From NCBI GenBank assembly GCA_963803155.1, contig CAWDMN010000040.1, forward strand, positions 1 to 64,000: DNA of 64,000 bases. The letters run 5' to 3'. The translations under genes and the position numbers were made by a program. Source of the stretch: CAWDMN01 sp963803155. Lineage in GTDB: Bacteria > Acidobacteriota > Terriglobia > Versatilivoradales > Versatilivoraceae. Below are positions 33,900 to 42,168 of the stretch, one piece after another (position 1 is the stretch's first letter; the number at the start of each line of letters is the position of its first letter). Below the pieces are notes generated by a model. That model searched no databases. It worked only from the letters and a program-made list of their open reading frames with translations, and was not told where the DNA came from.

Positions 33900-35027
33900 A
33901 TGGATCGGCGAACTTTTATGACGATGTCGGGGATGACGGCGCTCAGCCTGGCCACTCGAAGTGTCGGCAATATATCTTGGGGGGATGGCCGTGGCAAACC
34001 GGCCAAGATTAAGCACTGGGCTTGGATTACAACGGATCTGAATACTTCGCTGGACGGCTGGAAACAAAATTTTTCGCGGATGCGGAGGGCTGGCATTCAA
34101 GCCATCCTTCCTGAAGTATATAATAGCCGCAAGAGTTTTTTTGCCAGCCGGCATCTTCCCACGGGCGGGCAATGGTTGGAACAAATCCTTCCGCTGGCTA
34201 AAACAGAGGGATTAGAAGTGCACGCCTGGATGTGGTCGATGCCTTGTAATATCGAAGAAGTCGTCCAGAAGCATCCTGATTGGTTCGCCGTGAATGGGCT
34301 GGGAGAATCGGCTGCTACAAAGCCTGCTTATGTGAACTACTACAAATTCATGTGCCCTTCCCATCCGGAGGTGCGGGAATTTGTGCGAACGACCGTCAGT
34401 GAACTGGCCCAATTCGAGGGGCTCACCGGCGTCCACCTCGATTATATTCGTTATCCTGACGTTATCCTGGCCGAATCGCTCCAGCCCAGGTACCACATTG
34501 TCCAGGATCGGGAATACCCGCAATATGATTATTGTTATTGCGAGATCTGCCGGACAGAATTTAAAAAAAGAACCGGAATCGATCCCTTGAAGATGAAAGA
34601 TCCCAGCGCCAATGAAGCATGGCGGAAATTTCGCTATGAGCGGATCACCCGTTTGGTCAATGAGGTCCTGGCGCCGACTGCGCATAAAGCGAAAAAACAA
34701 ATAACCGCGGCGGTTTTTCCCAATTGGGAACATGTGCGGCAGCAATGGCCGGTTTGGAAACTGGACGCGGTATTGCCCATGCTTTACCATCAATACTACA
34801 AGAAGGATATCCCTTGGATTCAAGAGCAAGTGAGCAAAGGGGTGGCCTCACTCTCTCATCGGATCCCCTTATACAGCGGGCTTTTTGTTCCCTCGCTCAA
34901 TCCCGATGATTTGGTGAAAGCGGTGGAGGCTTCCTTGCAAGGAGGGGCGAGGGGAGTCTCACTTTTCAATGCTGCCTCCATGACCGAAGCTCATTGGGAA
35001 CGCTTCAGCAGCCTCCAGAAGGGGTGA
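33900..35027 (+). CDS. Tat-exported GHL10-family (DUF187-like) glycoside-hydrolase-like protein
   Basis: The ATG at 33900 with AAGGAG upstream gives 375 residues: a twin-arginine-like start (MDRRTFMTMSGMTALSLATR), then KHWAWITTDLNTSLDGWKQN and IQAILPEVYNSRKSFFAS. The segment LTGVHLDYIRYPD is the hallmark of the GHL10/DUF187 family (VDGIHLDYIRYP), in which the aspartate after LH is a likely catalytic or binding residue. The CPYCEICRTEF-like stretch (DYCYCEICRTEFKKRTG) also recurs in that family. These proteins act on sugars or peptidoglycan-like polymers outside the cell, but no activity is proven for close relatives. Confidence 0.8.
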   Translation: MDRRTFMTMSGMTALSLATRSVGNISWGDGRGKPAKIKHWAWITTDLNTSLDGWKQNFSRMRRAGIQAILPEVYNSRKSFFASRHLPTGGQWLEQILPLAKTEGLEVHAWMWSMPCNIEEVVQKHPDWFAVNGLGESAATKPAYVNYYKFMCPSHPEVREFVRTTVSELAQFEGLTGVHLDYIRYPDVILAESLQPRYHIVQDREYPQYDYCYCEICRTEFKKRTGIDPLKMKDPSANEAWRKFRYERITRLVNEVLAPTAHKAKKQITAAVFPNWEHVRQQWPVWKLDAVLPMLYHQYYKKDIPWIQEQVSKGVASLSHRIPLYSGLFVPSLNPDDLVKAVEASLQGGARGVSLFNAASMTEAHWERFSSLQKG

Positions 35028-35199
35028 AGGGCAAGTTCAGCAAACGATTTCCGCGTTAAGCCCCCAAGAGCCAGGCTGCACCAAGAGGGCGCGCACGAGA
35101 TAGATTAAAACTGTCTCGCAAGCCAAAAAAAAACTGATCTTGCCGATTTTTTTACCCTGGGGCCATTCTCTCTAAACCTGTCGGGATTTATTTCTAGAA

Positions 35200-35226
35200 G
35201 CGCGGACTTCCCGTCCGCGCCAATTT
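35200..35226 (+). terminator. Possible rho-independent terminator
   Basis: Perfect stem GCGCGGAC / GTCCGCGC with loop TTCCC, then CAATTTTTT on the plus strand. It lies ~170 bp past the GHL10-like gene and ~45 bp past the end of the RIC gene, so it may also be a plain repeat. Confidence 0.45.
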
Positions 35227-35269
35227 TTTGTTTGCTCTGTTTGGGAGTGAGCAGCTACAAAAATAGACT

Positions 35270-35995
35270 CTATTTCGCGCCTTCCATGACGATGGCCCGG
35301 GGAAAAAGAATATTGTTCTCCAGGTGGATGTGCTGGTGCAAATCAACTTCAAGACCTTCCAAAGCTTGATAGAGAGCTCGAAAACTGGCACAACCATCTG
35401 GAGGCACCGTGAAGTCTCTGCTCACCTTGCGTATCCCCGCCAATGCATCGCCCGCTTGCACATGTTCCATTTCCATCATGCGGATCGGATTTTGGAGGAC
35501 GCCAAAAGGTGGAGTAGGGATAGCCCTTCCTTCATTCACGGCTTCTTCCATTTGCAAGATGAAGGGGAATAGGACTCCCTCCTCTTTGCGCATGTGCATG
35601 GTCAGTTCCGTCGCCAATCCCTGAAAATGAGTGCGGATTTGCTCCAGTTCCGGATGATTCTGCCCGTGCACGGAACACACCTTGGCCATCAGCGGATCAA
35701 GCCGGGCCAATTCCGACTTGGTGAAAGCATGATGTGTGGCCAGAATGTGCTCGATCAGGGACGAAAGAGTCCGTCCCTTCCAATTCTCCGCCTCTCCGGA
35801 TGGAGCAGAGGACTGCGCAGCCTGTTCCAAGGATCGGCTGATTTCTTCTGCATCCAAACCCGCTGTTTCGCAGGCCGCTTTCAACGTCTGTCCTCCGCCA
35901 CAACAGTAATCAATTTTTAGTCTTTCAAATATTCGTGTCGCGGAGGGAATTGCCGAAGCAATCTCTCCCACCGTTTTGGTCGTCAAGCTATTCAT
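35270..35995 (-). CDS. RIC-family iron-sulfur cluster repair di-iron protein
   Basis: A 241-residue protein. The N-terminal ScdA_N domain has IFERLKIDYCCGGGQTLKAA (the CCGG motif), and the rest is a hemerythrin-like four-helix bundle with ligand histidines in LIEHILATHHAFTK, CSVHGQNHPELEQ, ELTMHMRKEE, MEMEHVQAG and HQHIHLENN. Proteins of this family (YtfE, ScdA, DnrN) restore iron-sulfur clusters damaged by nitric oxide or oxidants, in the cytoplasm. The length fits. No NO-responsive regulator is nearby; the gene is alone between repeats. Confidence 0.9.
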   Translation of the reverse strand: MNSLTTKTVGEIASAIPSATRIFERLKIDYCCGGGQTLKAACETAGLDAEEISRSLEQAAQSSAPSGEAENWKGRTLSSLIEHILATHHAFTKSELARLDPLMAKVCSVHGQNHPELEQIRTHFQGLATELTMHMRKEEGVLFPFILQMEEAVNEGRAIPTPPFGVLQNPIRMMEMEHVQAGDALAGIRKVSRDFTVPPDGCASFRALYQALEGLEVDLHQHIHLENNILFPRAIVMEGAK

Positions 35996-36018
35996 GCTGT
36001 TCCTCCCAGTTTCCTCAG

Positions 36019-36103
36019 AAAATAACGCAGATGGAGGTCACCCCGCCTGCGTCTGCAATGCGTGCTGAGACGGCCTGAGGGCAGGCCGCCTCCATCATCC
36101 CCC
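36019..36103. repeat. Copy 4 (inverted) of the ~90-bp palindromic repeat
   Basis: Reads AACGCAGATGGAGGTCACCC to GACGGCCTGAGGGCAGGCC and GCCTCCATCATCC, the complement of the 26322 copy with small changes. Confidence 0.8.
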
Positions 36104-36284
36104 TCCAAAGGAGGAATAAACTTTCATCATCTGGTTGCATCATCTGTGCCATAGAGCGCAGCTCCAACACAATCCAATATAACTCAGGAGACTCAAGTCG
36201 GATGTGACTCAGATCACTCCACTAGCGGCCGCCCGCCCTGAAAAACCACAAAAGCCGCGCTGTTGGCGGACGGCGAGCACTTTC

Positions 36285-37295
36285 CTAATGGCAGGAACCG
36301 GACAACATTTTTTTTGCACCCCAGATGACGGAGTGAAGAGGATCAGATGCCGTGTGGACCTCGATTCCCGCGGCCATGGAGATTTCCCGCGGCCAATGGG
36401 GAAAGCAGGCGCCGCCTCCCGTCAGGCAGATGCCGGTTTCAATGATTTCCGCCGCTTCCCGATCCGGTAATTTTCGCAAAAAGCTGGAAATTTTGTTTTC
36501 GAGGGCCCCAAATGTGGAATTCAGCCATTTTGTCATTTCGTCAATCATGGCTTCGGGCCAATGGGATTCTGTGGAACATGTCGATAATTTGAGATACTCG
36601 GCCCTGGAATTTGCGGAATGACTTCTCCGTAAACAAAGATAATGGATGAGAGCTATCGTTTCCGGATGGGACAGAATTACGTGGTGTTTTACCGCCAAAT
36701 CTTTAATTTCCCCGGCAATGCTCCCTTCAGCAACGATCAGAGAATCGGAAAAGACAATTTCTCCCGAGCGCATCACTGCCAGATCGGCAACGCCATCTCC
36801 CAGATCCACGAGCATCTGCGCATAAGGAGACGATAAATCGATGCCACTCCCGACTGCCGCGGCATAAGCTTCTTTGATCAAAAAAACACGGGAGGCGCCG
36901 GCGCGTCTCAGTGCCTCCCGCAAGGCCGCCTCTTCATCAGCGCTGGCATTTCCAGGCGTGCAGGCCAGGACGGATAAATGACGATGCCTCCAACTCCTGG
37001 CTCGTTTCAGCAGAGGGCACAAAATCCGCACCGTGGCATCGACATCCTTGATTACCCCGCTGGAGAGCGGAGTGCTCGGGTTCTCAAACTTGTCGGGATT
37101 TTTGGGTTTCATGGACACATTTTGTCCGGTGAAAAATGACCGCCAGAATGGCGGTCTACCGGGCAGTTCCCAGGTCGGCTGGTCAGCAATCAAACCGCGT
37201 CCCGCCACATAGACTCGAGTATTGGCAGTCCCTAAATCCACTGCCACTTGAGGAGAGCAAGATTCGTTGAACCATCGGTGCATGAAAAGTCTCAT
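36285..37295 (-). CDS. MreB-like actin-family protein, divergent paralogue
   Basis: A 336-residue protein of the actin/Hsp70 ATPase fold. PQVAVDLGTANTRVYVAGRG is the phosphate-1 loop; LACTPGNASADEEAALREAL, ASRVFLIKEAYAAAVGSGID and AQMLVDLGDGVADLAVMRSG match MreB segments (VxIGxGTTExAV in MreB), and EIIETGICLTGGGACFPHWP is the adenosine motif. MreB forms filaments that guide cell-wall growth in rods. The insertion FFTGQNVSMKPKNPDKFENP and the changed VDIGGGT (here VDLGDGV) mark this as a divergent copy, unlikely to be the main MreB since mreC/mreD are not adjacent. Confidence 0.8.
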   Translation of the reverse strand: MRLFMHRWFNESCSPQVAVDLGTANTRVYVAGRGLIADQPTWELPGRPPFWRSFFTGQNVSMKPKNPDKFENPSTPLSSGVIKDVDATVRILCPLLKRARSWRHRHLSVLACTPGNASADEEAALREALRRAGASRVFLIKEAYAAAVGSGIDLSSPYAQMLVDLGDGVADLAVMRSGEIVFSDSLIVAEGSIAGEIKDLAVKHHVILSHPETIALIHYLCLRRSHSANSRAEYLKLSTCSTESHWPEAMIDEMTKWLNSTFGALENKISSFLRKLPDREAAEIIETGICLTGGGACFPHWPREISMAAGIEVHTASDPLHSVIWGAKKMLSGSCH

Positions 37296-37507
37296 CCTTT
37301 TGGATTGTCGACGCCCGTGAGTGAGTGCTTTCCCGGGGGAATTCCAGCGGATTCATTGCGGCAGGGTGTTCGCGGACCTCTTTTGTAGCGGCGGCATCTT
37401 TGAGCCAAAGGAACGCCGGTGGAGGGTATATCCAGTCCTTTGGTGGAAAAAGACCGCCATTTCTTGCATCCCAAATGATTTCACGGACGCTAATCTGCCG
37501 CCGCTTT

Positions 37508-37616
37508 AGGCTATAGAGGATCTCATCGATTTGAATTTGTCATATCCCCGCAGGCCCAAGCCATTCTATCATATCGCCAACTCGAAAACCCAGGAGTGCC
37601 GTGCCGAGAGGTGTAA
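37508..37616 (-). pseudogene. Remnant of a GreA/GreB C-terminal domain (Rnk-like), within the 37296-37941 gap
   Basis: On the minus strand the frame from 37616 reads FTPLGTALLGFRVGDMIEWL then GPAGI, a TGA stop, and QIQIDEILYS. This is the beta-barrel end of the transcript-cleavage factor family, in the form seen in Rnk (SPLGxALLGLxVGDxIxW). Only ~36 codons remain with an in-frame stop, so it is a fragment. Other parts of the gap hold no gene; GGCGGACTCCGTCCGGC at 37675 is repeat-like. Confidence 0.5.
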
Positions 37617-37941
37617 ATCAAAGTGATAGGAAATAGGTTGCGGCAATGGTCAGCTAATGTGGGAGGCGGACTCCGTCCGGCGACCTGTTAAGCTCTACTT
37701 GTAAGGCTGAGGGGTCGCCGCGCGGGTGACGGTGGTCACGCGCGCGCCTCCCACCTTCCGCAATGCTTCCTCTCATCAATGATTATGTACTTATCCTTTT
37801 TCCTCTCACTCTGAATTTCACCCTTTGGAAAGGGCGATATTTCTGTTTCGGAATCGAATCGAATATAATCCCACCTTGATTTAAATAGCTCACGCATTGT
37901 ACCTGACTCTGATTAGTCTTAATTACATGAGGTCAATTCAA

Positions 37942-38379
37942 ATGAATCGGAAAGCGCTCTCCATCAACGGCTATCTGTTTATGGCTGGCGGCTGTCTGGG
38001 GTTGATTCTGTCCCGCTCTTTTTTGTCAAGTTCGCCAATCGTGATTGCCATTCAGCTTGCGGCTATCGCTTTGATGATTTGGGCCCGTTTTATCTTTGGC
38101 CGGCGAAGCTTTCACGCTGCAGCCAACCCCACGGAGGGGGAATTGGTCACCCGAGGGCCCTATCGTTTCATTCGTCACCCGATTTATACGGCGGTTTGTC
38201 TTTTCTTTTTTGCAGGCATTTCCGACCATTTCTCTTTCCGCAGCGCGATCTTGGGATTGTTGATTTTCGTGGGAGCATTTGTGCGCATGTTAGCCGAAGA
38301 ACATCTGCTGGTGGAAAAATATCCGAGCTATCTTGACTACGCTCAAAGCACCAAGCGAATGATCCCATTTCTTTTTTGA
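37942..38379 (+). CDS. Isoprenylcysteine carboxyl methyltransferase-type membrane methyltransferase
   Basis: From the ATG at 37942 (MNRKALSINGYLF; GAGGT is seven bases upstream) 145 residues with three to four membrane spans. VTRGPYRFIRHPIYTAVCLF is the conserved SAM-binding hairpin shared by ICMT and PEMT families, and AEEHLLVEKYPSYLDYAQSTK is the C-terminal cytosolic ending. Bacterial members methylate lipids or small hydrophobic acceptors of unknown identity. The frame could start a few codons earlier. Confidence 0.85.
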   Translation: MNRKALSINGYLFMAGGCLGLILSRSFLSSSPIVIAIQLAAIALMIWARFIFGRRSFHAAANPTEGELVTRGPYRFIRHPIYTAVCLFFFAGISDHFSFRSAILGLLIFVGAFVRMLAEEHLLVEKYPSYLDYAQSTKRMIPFLF

Positions 38380-38549
38380 GGAATTATTCCGGCGGCAGTG
38401 CCGCAAAAATAGACATTGAAAATATAAATGAAAGGAGGACGCGCGCGAGTAATGAAGTCGTCCACATCGTTGCCGAGTTGTCCTGGTCTACTGAGCTAGC
38501 GTGCACCGGTGATGGTGGTCACTCGTCCAGCTCCACCTTCTCTGCCAGA

Positions 38550-38621
38550 TTTAACACGGATTTAATCTTGATTTAACATCCCGTTCACAGCTCTGTCACA
38601 CAATTTCCCCGGCTGTATTGG
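38550..38621 (+). promoter_or_regulatory. Five Pho-box-like direct repeats upstream of the phosphate transporter
   Basis: TTTAACA (38550), TTTAATC (38561), TTTAACA (38572), GTTCACA (38583) and TGTCACA (38594) are spaced by exactly 11 bp. This is the PhoB/PhoP operator pattern (TTAACA or CTGTCA units on one face of the helix). A possible -10 (TATTGG) lies at 38616. The transporter start is ~80 bp further on, so induction under phosphate limitation is likely. Confidence 0.7.
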
Positions 38622-38699
38622 ATTGTGCCCAGCCTGATCCTAATAGATATCAGAAACGAAGCAGAACGGCTAACCGGTCGGAGACAAAAGGGGGGAACT

Positions 38700-39692
38700 G
38701 TGTTGATTTTGGTCATCGTCATCATCGTGGTTGCATTGATTTTTGACTTTATTAATGGGTTTCACGATGCGGCCAATTCAATTGCTACAGTAGTCTCGAC
38801 GCGCGTGTTGAGTCCTCGTTTTGCCGTTTTGTGGGCCGCTTTTTTTAATTTTGTGGCCGCCTTTGGTTTTGGCACCAATGTTGCCAAGACATTGGGTTCG
38901 GGGATGATCGATCTGAAGGCGGTCACCGAATATGTCATCCTGTCCGGCTTGATTGGCGCCATTATCTGGGACTTGATCACCTGGTATTTTGGGCTGCCCA
39001 CCAGTTCTTCGCATGCCCTCATTGGAGCCTATGCCGGAGCGGCGGTGGCGCACGTTGGTTTTTCCGCCGTCATTGCCAAGGGTTGGTACAAAACCATGGC
39101 CTTTATCGTGCTTTCCCCCATTGTGGGATTGATCCTGGGATTTATCTTCATGGTGAGCATCTTTTGGATCTTCCGCAAATTCACGCCGGCATCGGTGGAC
39201 AAAATTTTCGGCAAACTTCAACTGGTTTCGGCGGCATTGTATAGTTTGGGACACGGCACCAACGATGCCCAAAAGACCATGGGAATCATTGCCGGTTTGC
39301 TCTACACTTCTGGATACCTTTCCCACTTCATGATCCCCTTTTGGGTGATCTTGATTTGCCATGCGGCGATTGCCTTGGGAACCATGACGGGAGGCTGGCG
39401 AATCGTGAGAACCATGGGACAACGTCTGACCAAGCTCAAACCGGTGGGAGGCTTCTGCGCTGAGTCCGCTGGCGCCATTACCTTGTTGGGAACCGCGCTG
39501 GCAGGCATACCGGTAAGCACCACTCACACCATCACGGGGGGCATCATGGGCGTTGGGGCAACTCGGCGTCTCTCCGCGGTTCGCTGGGGTGTTGCCAACG
39601 ATATCATTTGGGCTTGGGTGTTGACGATTCCCTTTTCCGCCCTAATTGCAGCATTGACGTTCAAACTGCTCTCCCTTTTCGTCACGCATTAA
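38700..39692 (+). CDS. PiT-family inorganic phosphate transporter
   Basis: I use the GTG at 38700 (following GGGGGGAACT), which gives 330 residues that start with a membrane span; an upstream GTG would add a hydrophilic leader. Two halves carry the paired PiT signatures: FDFINGFHDAANSIATVVST near the start and GHGTNDAQKTMGIIAGLLYT after residue ~180. LPTSSSHALIGAYAGAA and GIPVSTTHTITGGIMGVGAT are the symmetric substrate-site loops. PiT proteins import metal-phosphate or phosphate with a proton through the inner membrane. The Pho-box array upstream is unusual, since many PiT genes are constitutive. Confidence 0.92.
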   Translation: MLILVIVIIVVALIFDFINGFHDAANSIATVVSTRVLSPRFAVLWAAFFNFVAAFGFGTNVAKTLGSGMIDLKAVTEYVILSGLIGAIIWDLITWYFGLPTSSSHALIGAYAGAAVAHVGFSAVIAKGWYKTMAFIVLSPIVGLILGFIFMVSIFWIFRKFTPASVDKIFGKLQLVSAALYSLGHGTNDAQKTMGIIAGLLYTSGYLSHFMIPFWVILICHAAIALGTMTGGWRIVRTMGQRLTKLKPVGGFCAESAGAITLLGTALAGIPVSTTHTITGGIMGVGATRRLSAVRWGVANDIIWAWVLTIPFSALIAALTFKLLSLFVTH

Positions 39693-39708
39693 AGGCTAAT
39701 TCTCCCTC

Positions 39709-40275
39709 TCGGCAAAAGACCAGGAATGCCACAGAGACTCAGAGGTACGGAGAGTTTGTTGGCTATCCAATGAACTGGCTTCAAAGATGGTGTCCGCGGA
39801 AAGCTTTTAATCTGACTCCCCCCAAAATAAGGCTATTGATGTTTCAATGGCGATTGGCCCTCAACTAACTCCATAAAATAAATTTCAAATAGAGCATTAT
39901 CAAATGTGCCATAGAACTCTCCGTGTCTCGGTGCCTCTGTGGCAGAAAACCAGAAATGCCACTGAGACTCAGAGGTACGGAGAGTTTGTTGGCTATCCAA
40001 TGAACTGGCTTCAAAGATGGTGTCCGCGGAAAGCTTTTAATCTGACTCCCCCCCAAATAAGGCTATTGATGTTTCAATGGCGATTGGCCCTCAACTAACT
40101 CCATAAAATAAATTTCAAATAGAGCATTATCAAATGTGCCATAGAACTCTCCGTGTCTCGGTGCCTCTGTGGCAAAAGAACCAGGAATGCCACAGAGACT
40201 CAGAGGTACGGAGAGTTTGTTGGCTATCCAATGAACTGGCTTCAAACATCCTGTTCGCGGAAAGCTTTTAATCTT
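39709..40275. repeat. Three tandem ~230-bp units made of long inverted repeats
   Basis: GCCACAGAGACTCAGAGGTA starts near 39728, 39958 and 40188 (230-231 bp apart); the third unit is cut after ~85 bp. In each unit the start GCCACAGAGACTCAGAGGTACGGAGAGTT pairs with the end AACTCTCCGTGTCTCGGTGC...CTGTGGC, so a long hairpin can form. The units are nearly identical, implying recent duplication. No gene in the 39693-40471 gap. Confidence 0.9.
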
Positions 40276-40471
40276 GCGATATACCAAGCTTGACCCTGCA
40301 TGAGTAGTCGAGTAACATTTTTTAGTTCCTTGATGAGAAGTCCGTATTGCCTAATCCACGTGTGTGCGTCAGTTGGATCGTCTCTGGCGGTGGCTGCTGG
40401 AGCAGATTCTTTGCGCAGGAATTCAATTCACAATATTCATCTATTCGTTGAAAGTGGAAACGGAGGGCCCC

Positions 40472-41809
40472 ATGAATTCATCAGTTGATCGGAGAGAATT
40501 TCTCGCGGCGGTTGCGGGGGGAGCGCTTCTTTCTCCTCTGGCCTGCGCCGAATCCAAAAAGCCAGCTGTGCTTGGGGGGAAGCCGGTCCGCGCTACTCCA
40601 TTTCCCTCCTGGCCCATCGTGGATGCCCGCGAGGAAAAGGCGTTGCTGGAAGTGTTGCACAATGGGAAATGGTTCCGAGGTGATGGCAAAATAGTGGACC
40701 AATTTGAATCGGCTTACGCCCGTCTGACCGGTTCAAAGTATTGTCTGGCGACCGCCAATGGAACCAGCGCCTTGTTGGCTTCGTTGGGAGCCCTGGGGAT
40801 AGGACCGGGCGATGAAGTCATTGTTCCCCCTTACACTTTTATTGCCACGGTGAATGCTGTTTTGATGTTCCATGCGCTGCCGATTTTTGTGGATTCAGAT
40901 CTCGACACCTTCCAGATCGATTCAAACAAGATCGAGACCGCCCTTACCCAAAGGACTGCTTTGCTTCTCCCCGTGCACCTCGGCGGCGCTGCCGCGGATC
41001 TGGATGCCATTATGAAAATTGCCGGGAGACGGAATCTTCCCATGGTGGAAGACGCCTGCCAAGCCCATCTTGGGGAATGGAAAGGGCGAAAATTGGGGAC
41101 CTATGGAGCGACCGGTTGTTTCAGTTTCCAGGCGAGCAAGAACTTGAATTCGGGAGAAGGCGGCGCAGTTCTTGCGCAGGACGAGGAGTTGATTGAAAAA
41201 TGTTATGTGTTTCATAACAACAGCCGGGGACGCAAAGCCATCGGTTATGATTTTGCCTTCAATCCTCTGCGCGGTGTCAACTTGCGTCTGACCGAGTTTC
41301 AAGCCAATCTGTTGCTGGCGCAAATGACGCGGCTGGAGGAGCAGTCAAAGACGCGGGAACAAAACGCACAATATTTGACGCGGCTTTTGAAGGAAATCCC
41401 CGGCATTCTGCCAGCAAAAATGTATCCAGGCTGTACGCGGAATGCCTACCATCTGTATATGCTCCGATATCAAAAGGAAAAGTTCGCCGGTATGCCGAGA
41501 CGTCAGTTTTTAAAAGCGTTGGAAGCGGAAGGAATCCCTGCTTCCGGCGGATACATGCCATTAAACAAAGAGCCGTTTATTAAAACCGCGTTAGAGACAC
41601 GCGGTTTCCAGATGATCTATGGAAAAGATATCTTGAAGAAATGGCTGGAACGGAGTCATTGCCCCGTCAACGACCGCCTTTGTGAGGAAGCCGTCTGGTT
41701 TACCCAAAACATGCTCCTGGGAAATCGCAGTGACATGGACCAAATTGCGGAAGCAATCCATAAAATCCAGGCGAACGGCGGCAATATTGCTCGAAGCCTG
41801 GCAGGATGA
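40472..41809 (+). CDS. DegT/DnrJ/EryC1-family aminotransferase with Tat-type signal
   Basis: The ATG at 40472 follows CGGAGGGCCCC and gives 445 residues. It opens with MNSSVDRREFLAAVAGGALL, a twin-arginine signal, then SPLACA, a weak lipobox. The body is the sugar-aminotransferase fold: YCLATANGTSALLASLGALG, GDEVIVPPYTFIATVNAV, MVEDACQAHLGEWKGRKLG and SFQASKNLNSGEGG with the PLP lysine. Relatives transaminate keto-sugars for glycan precursors in the cytoplasm. Export of a PLP enzyme of this type is odd, but folded holoprotein export is what Tat is for. Neighbours are repeats on both sides. Confidence 0.85.
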   Translation: MNSSVDRREFLAAVAGGALLSPLACAESKKPAVLGGKPVRATPFPSWPIVDAREEKALLEVLHNGKWFRGDGKIVDQFESAYARLTGSKYCLATANGTSALLASLGALGIGPGDEVIVPPYTFIATVNAVLMFHALPIFVDSDLDTFQIDSNKIETALTQRTALLLPVHLGGAAADLDAIMKIAGRRNLPMVEDACQAHLGEWKGRKLGTYGATGCFSFQASKNLNSGEGGAVLAQDEELIEKCYVFHNNSRGRKAIGYDFAFNPLRGVNLRLTEFQANLLLAQMTRLEEQSKTREQNAQYLTRLLKEIPGILPAKMYPGCTRNAYHLYMLRYQKEKFAGMPRRQFLKALEAEGIPASGGYMPLNKEPFIKTALETRGFQMIYGKDILKKWLERSHCPVNDRLCEEAVWFTQNMLLGNRSDMDQIAEAIHKIQANGGNIARSLAG

Positions 41810-41812
41810 GCC

Positions 41813-42095
41813 GATCACTCGCTCTCGCTTCGTGCTGGTGGGTTGAACTCAGCCGCATGGTATAACGCTACCAGCGCGAAGCGCCAGCAAGCGATCAACT
41901 CAGCTTTACATTAGGCATTGCCACAGTGCTGGACTTGGCCGATCACTCGCTCTCGCATCGTGCTGGTTGGTTGAACTCAGCCGCATGGTATAACGCTACC
42001 AGCGCGAAGCGCCAGCGAGCGATCAACTCAGCTTTACATTCAGCATTGCCACATTGCTGAACTAGGCCGATCACTCGCTCTCGCATTGTGCTGAC
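41813..42095. repeat. Diverged tandem repeat with a 128-bp period
   Basis: GATCACTCGCTCTCGC begins at 41813, 41941 and 42069, each 128 bp apart; the last copy is cut. The units share GATCACTCGC, CGCGAAGCGCCAGC and GAGCGATCAACTC with the 129-bp family at 12.6 kb but differ in the middle (GCTGGTTGGTTGAACTCAGC), so they are a related subfamily. Confidence 0.85.
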
Positions 42096-42168
42096 AGCAC
42101 ATTATCATGTTTTGCAGGGAATCCGCATCCTGAGCGGCATCTTGCGCCGAATGGCAGGAGGAATTTCC

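Noticed and set aside
35200..35226. tRNA or other structured RNA genes
   Set aside because: No sequence with tRNA, tmRNA, RNase P or riboswitch features was seen; this and other hairpins are simple terminators or REP-like palindromes.
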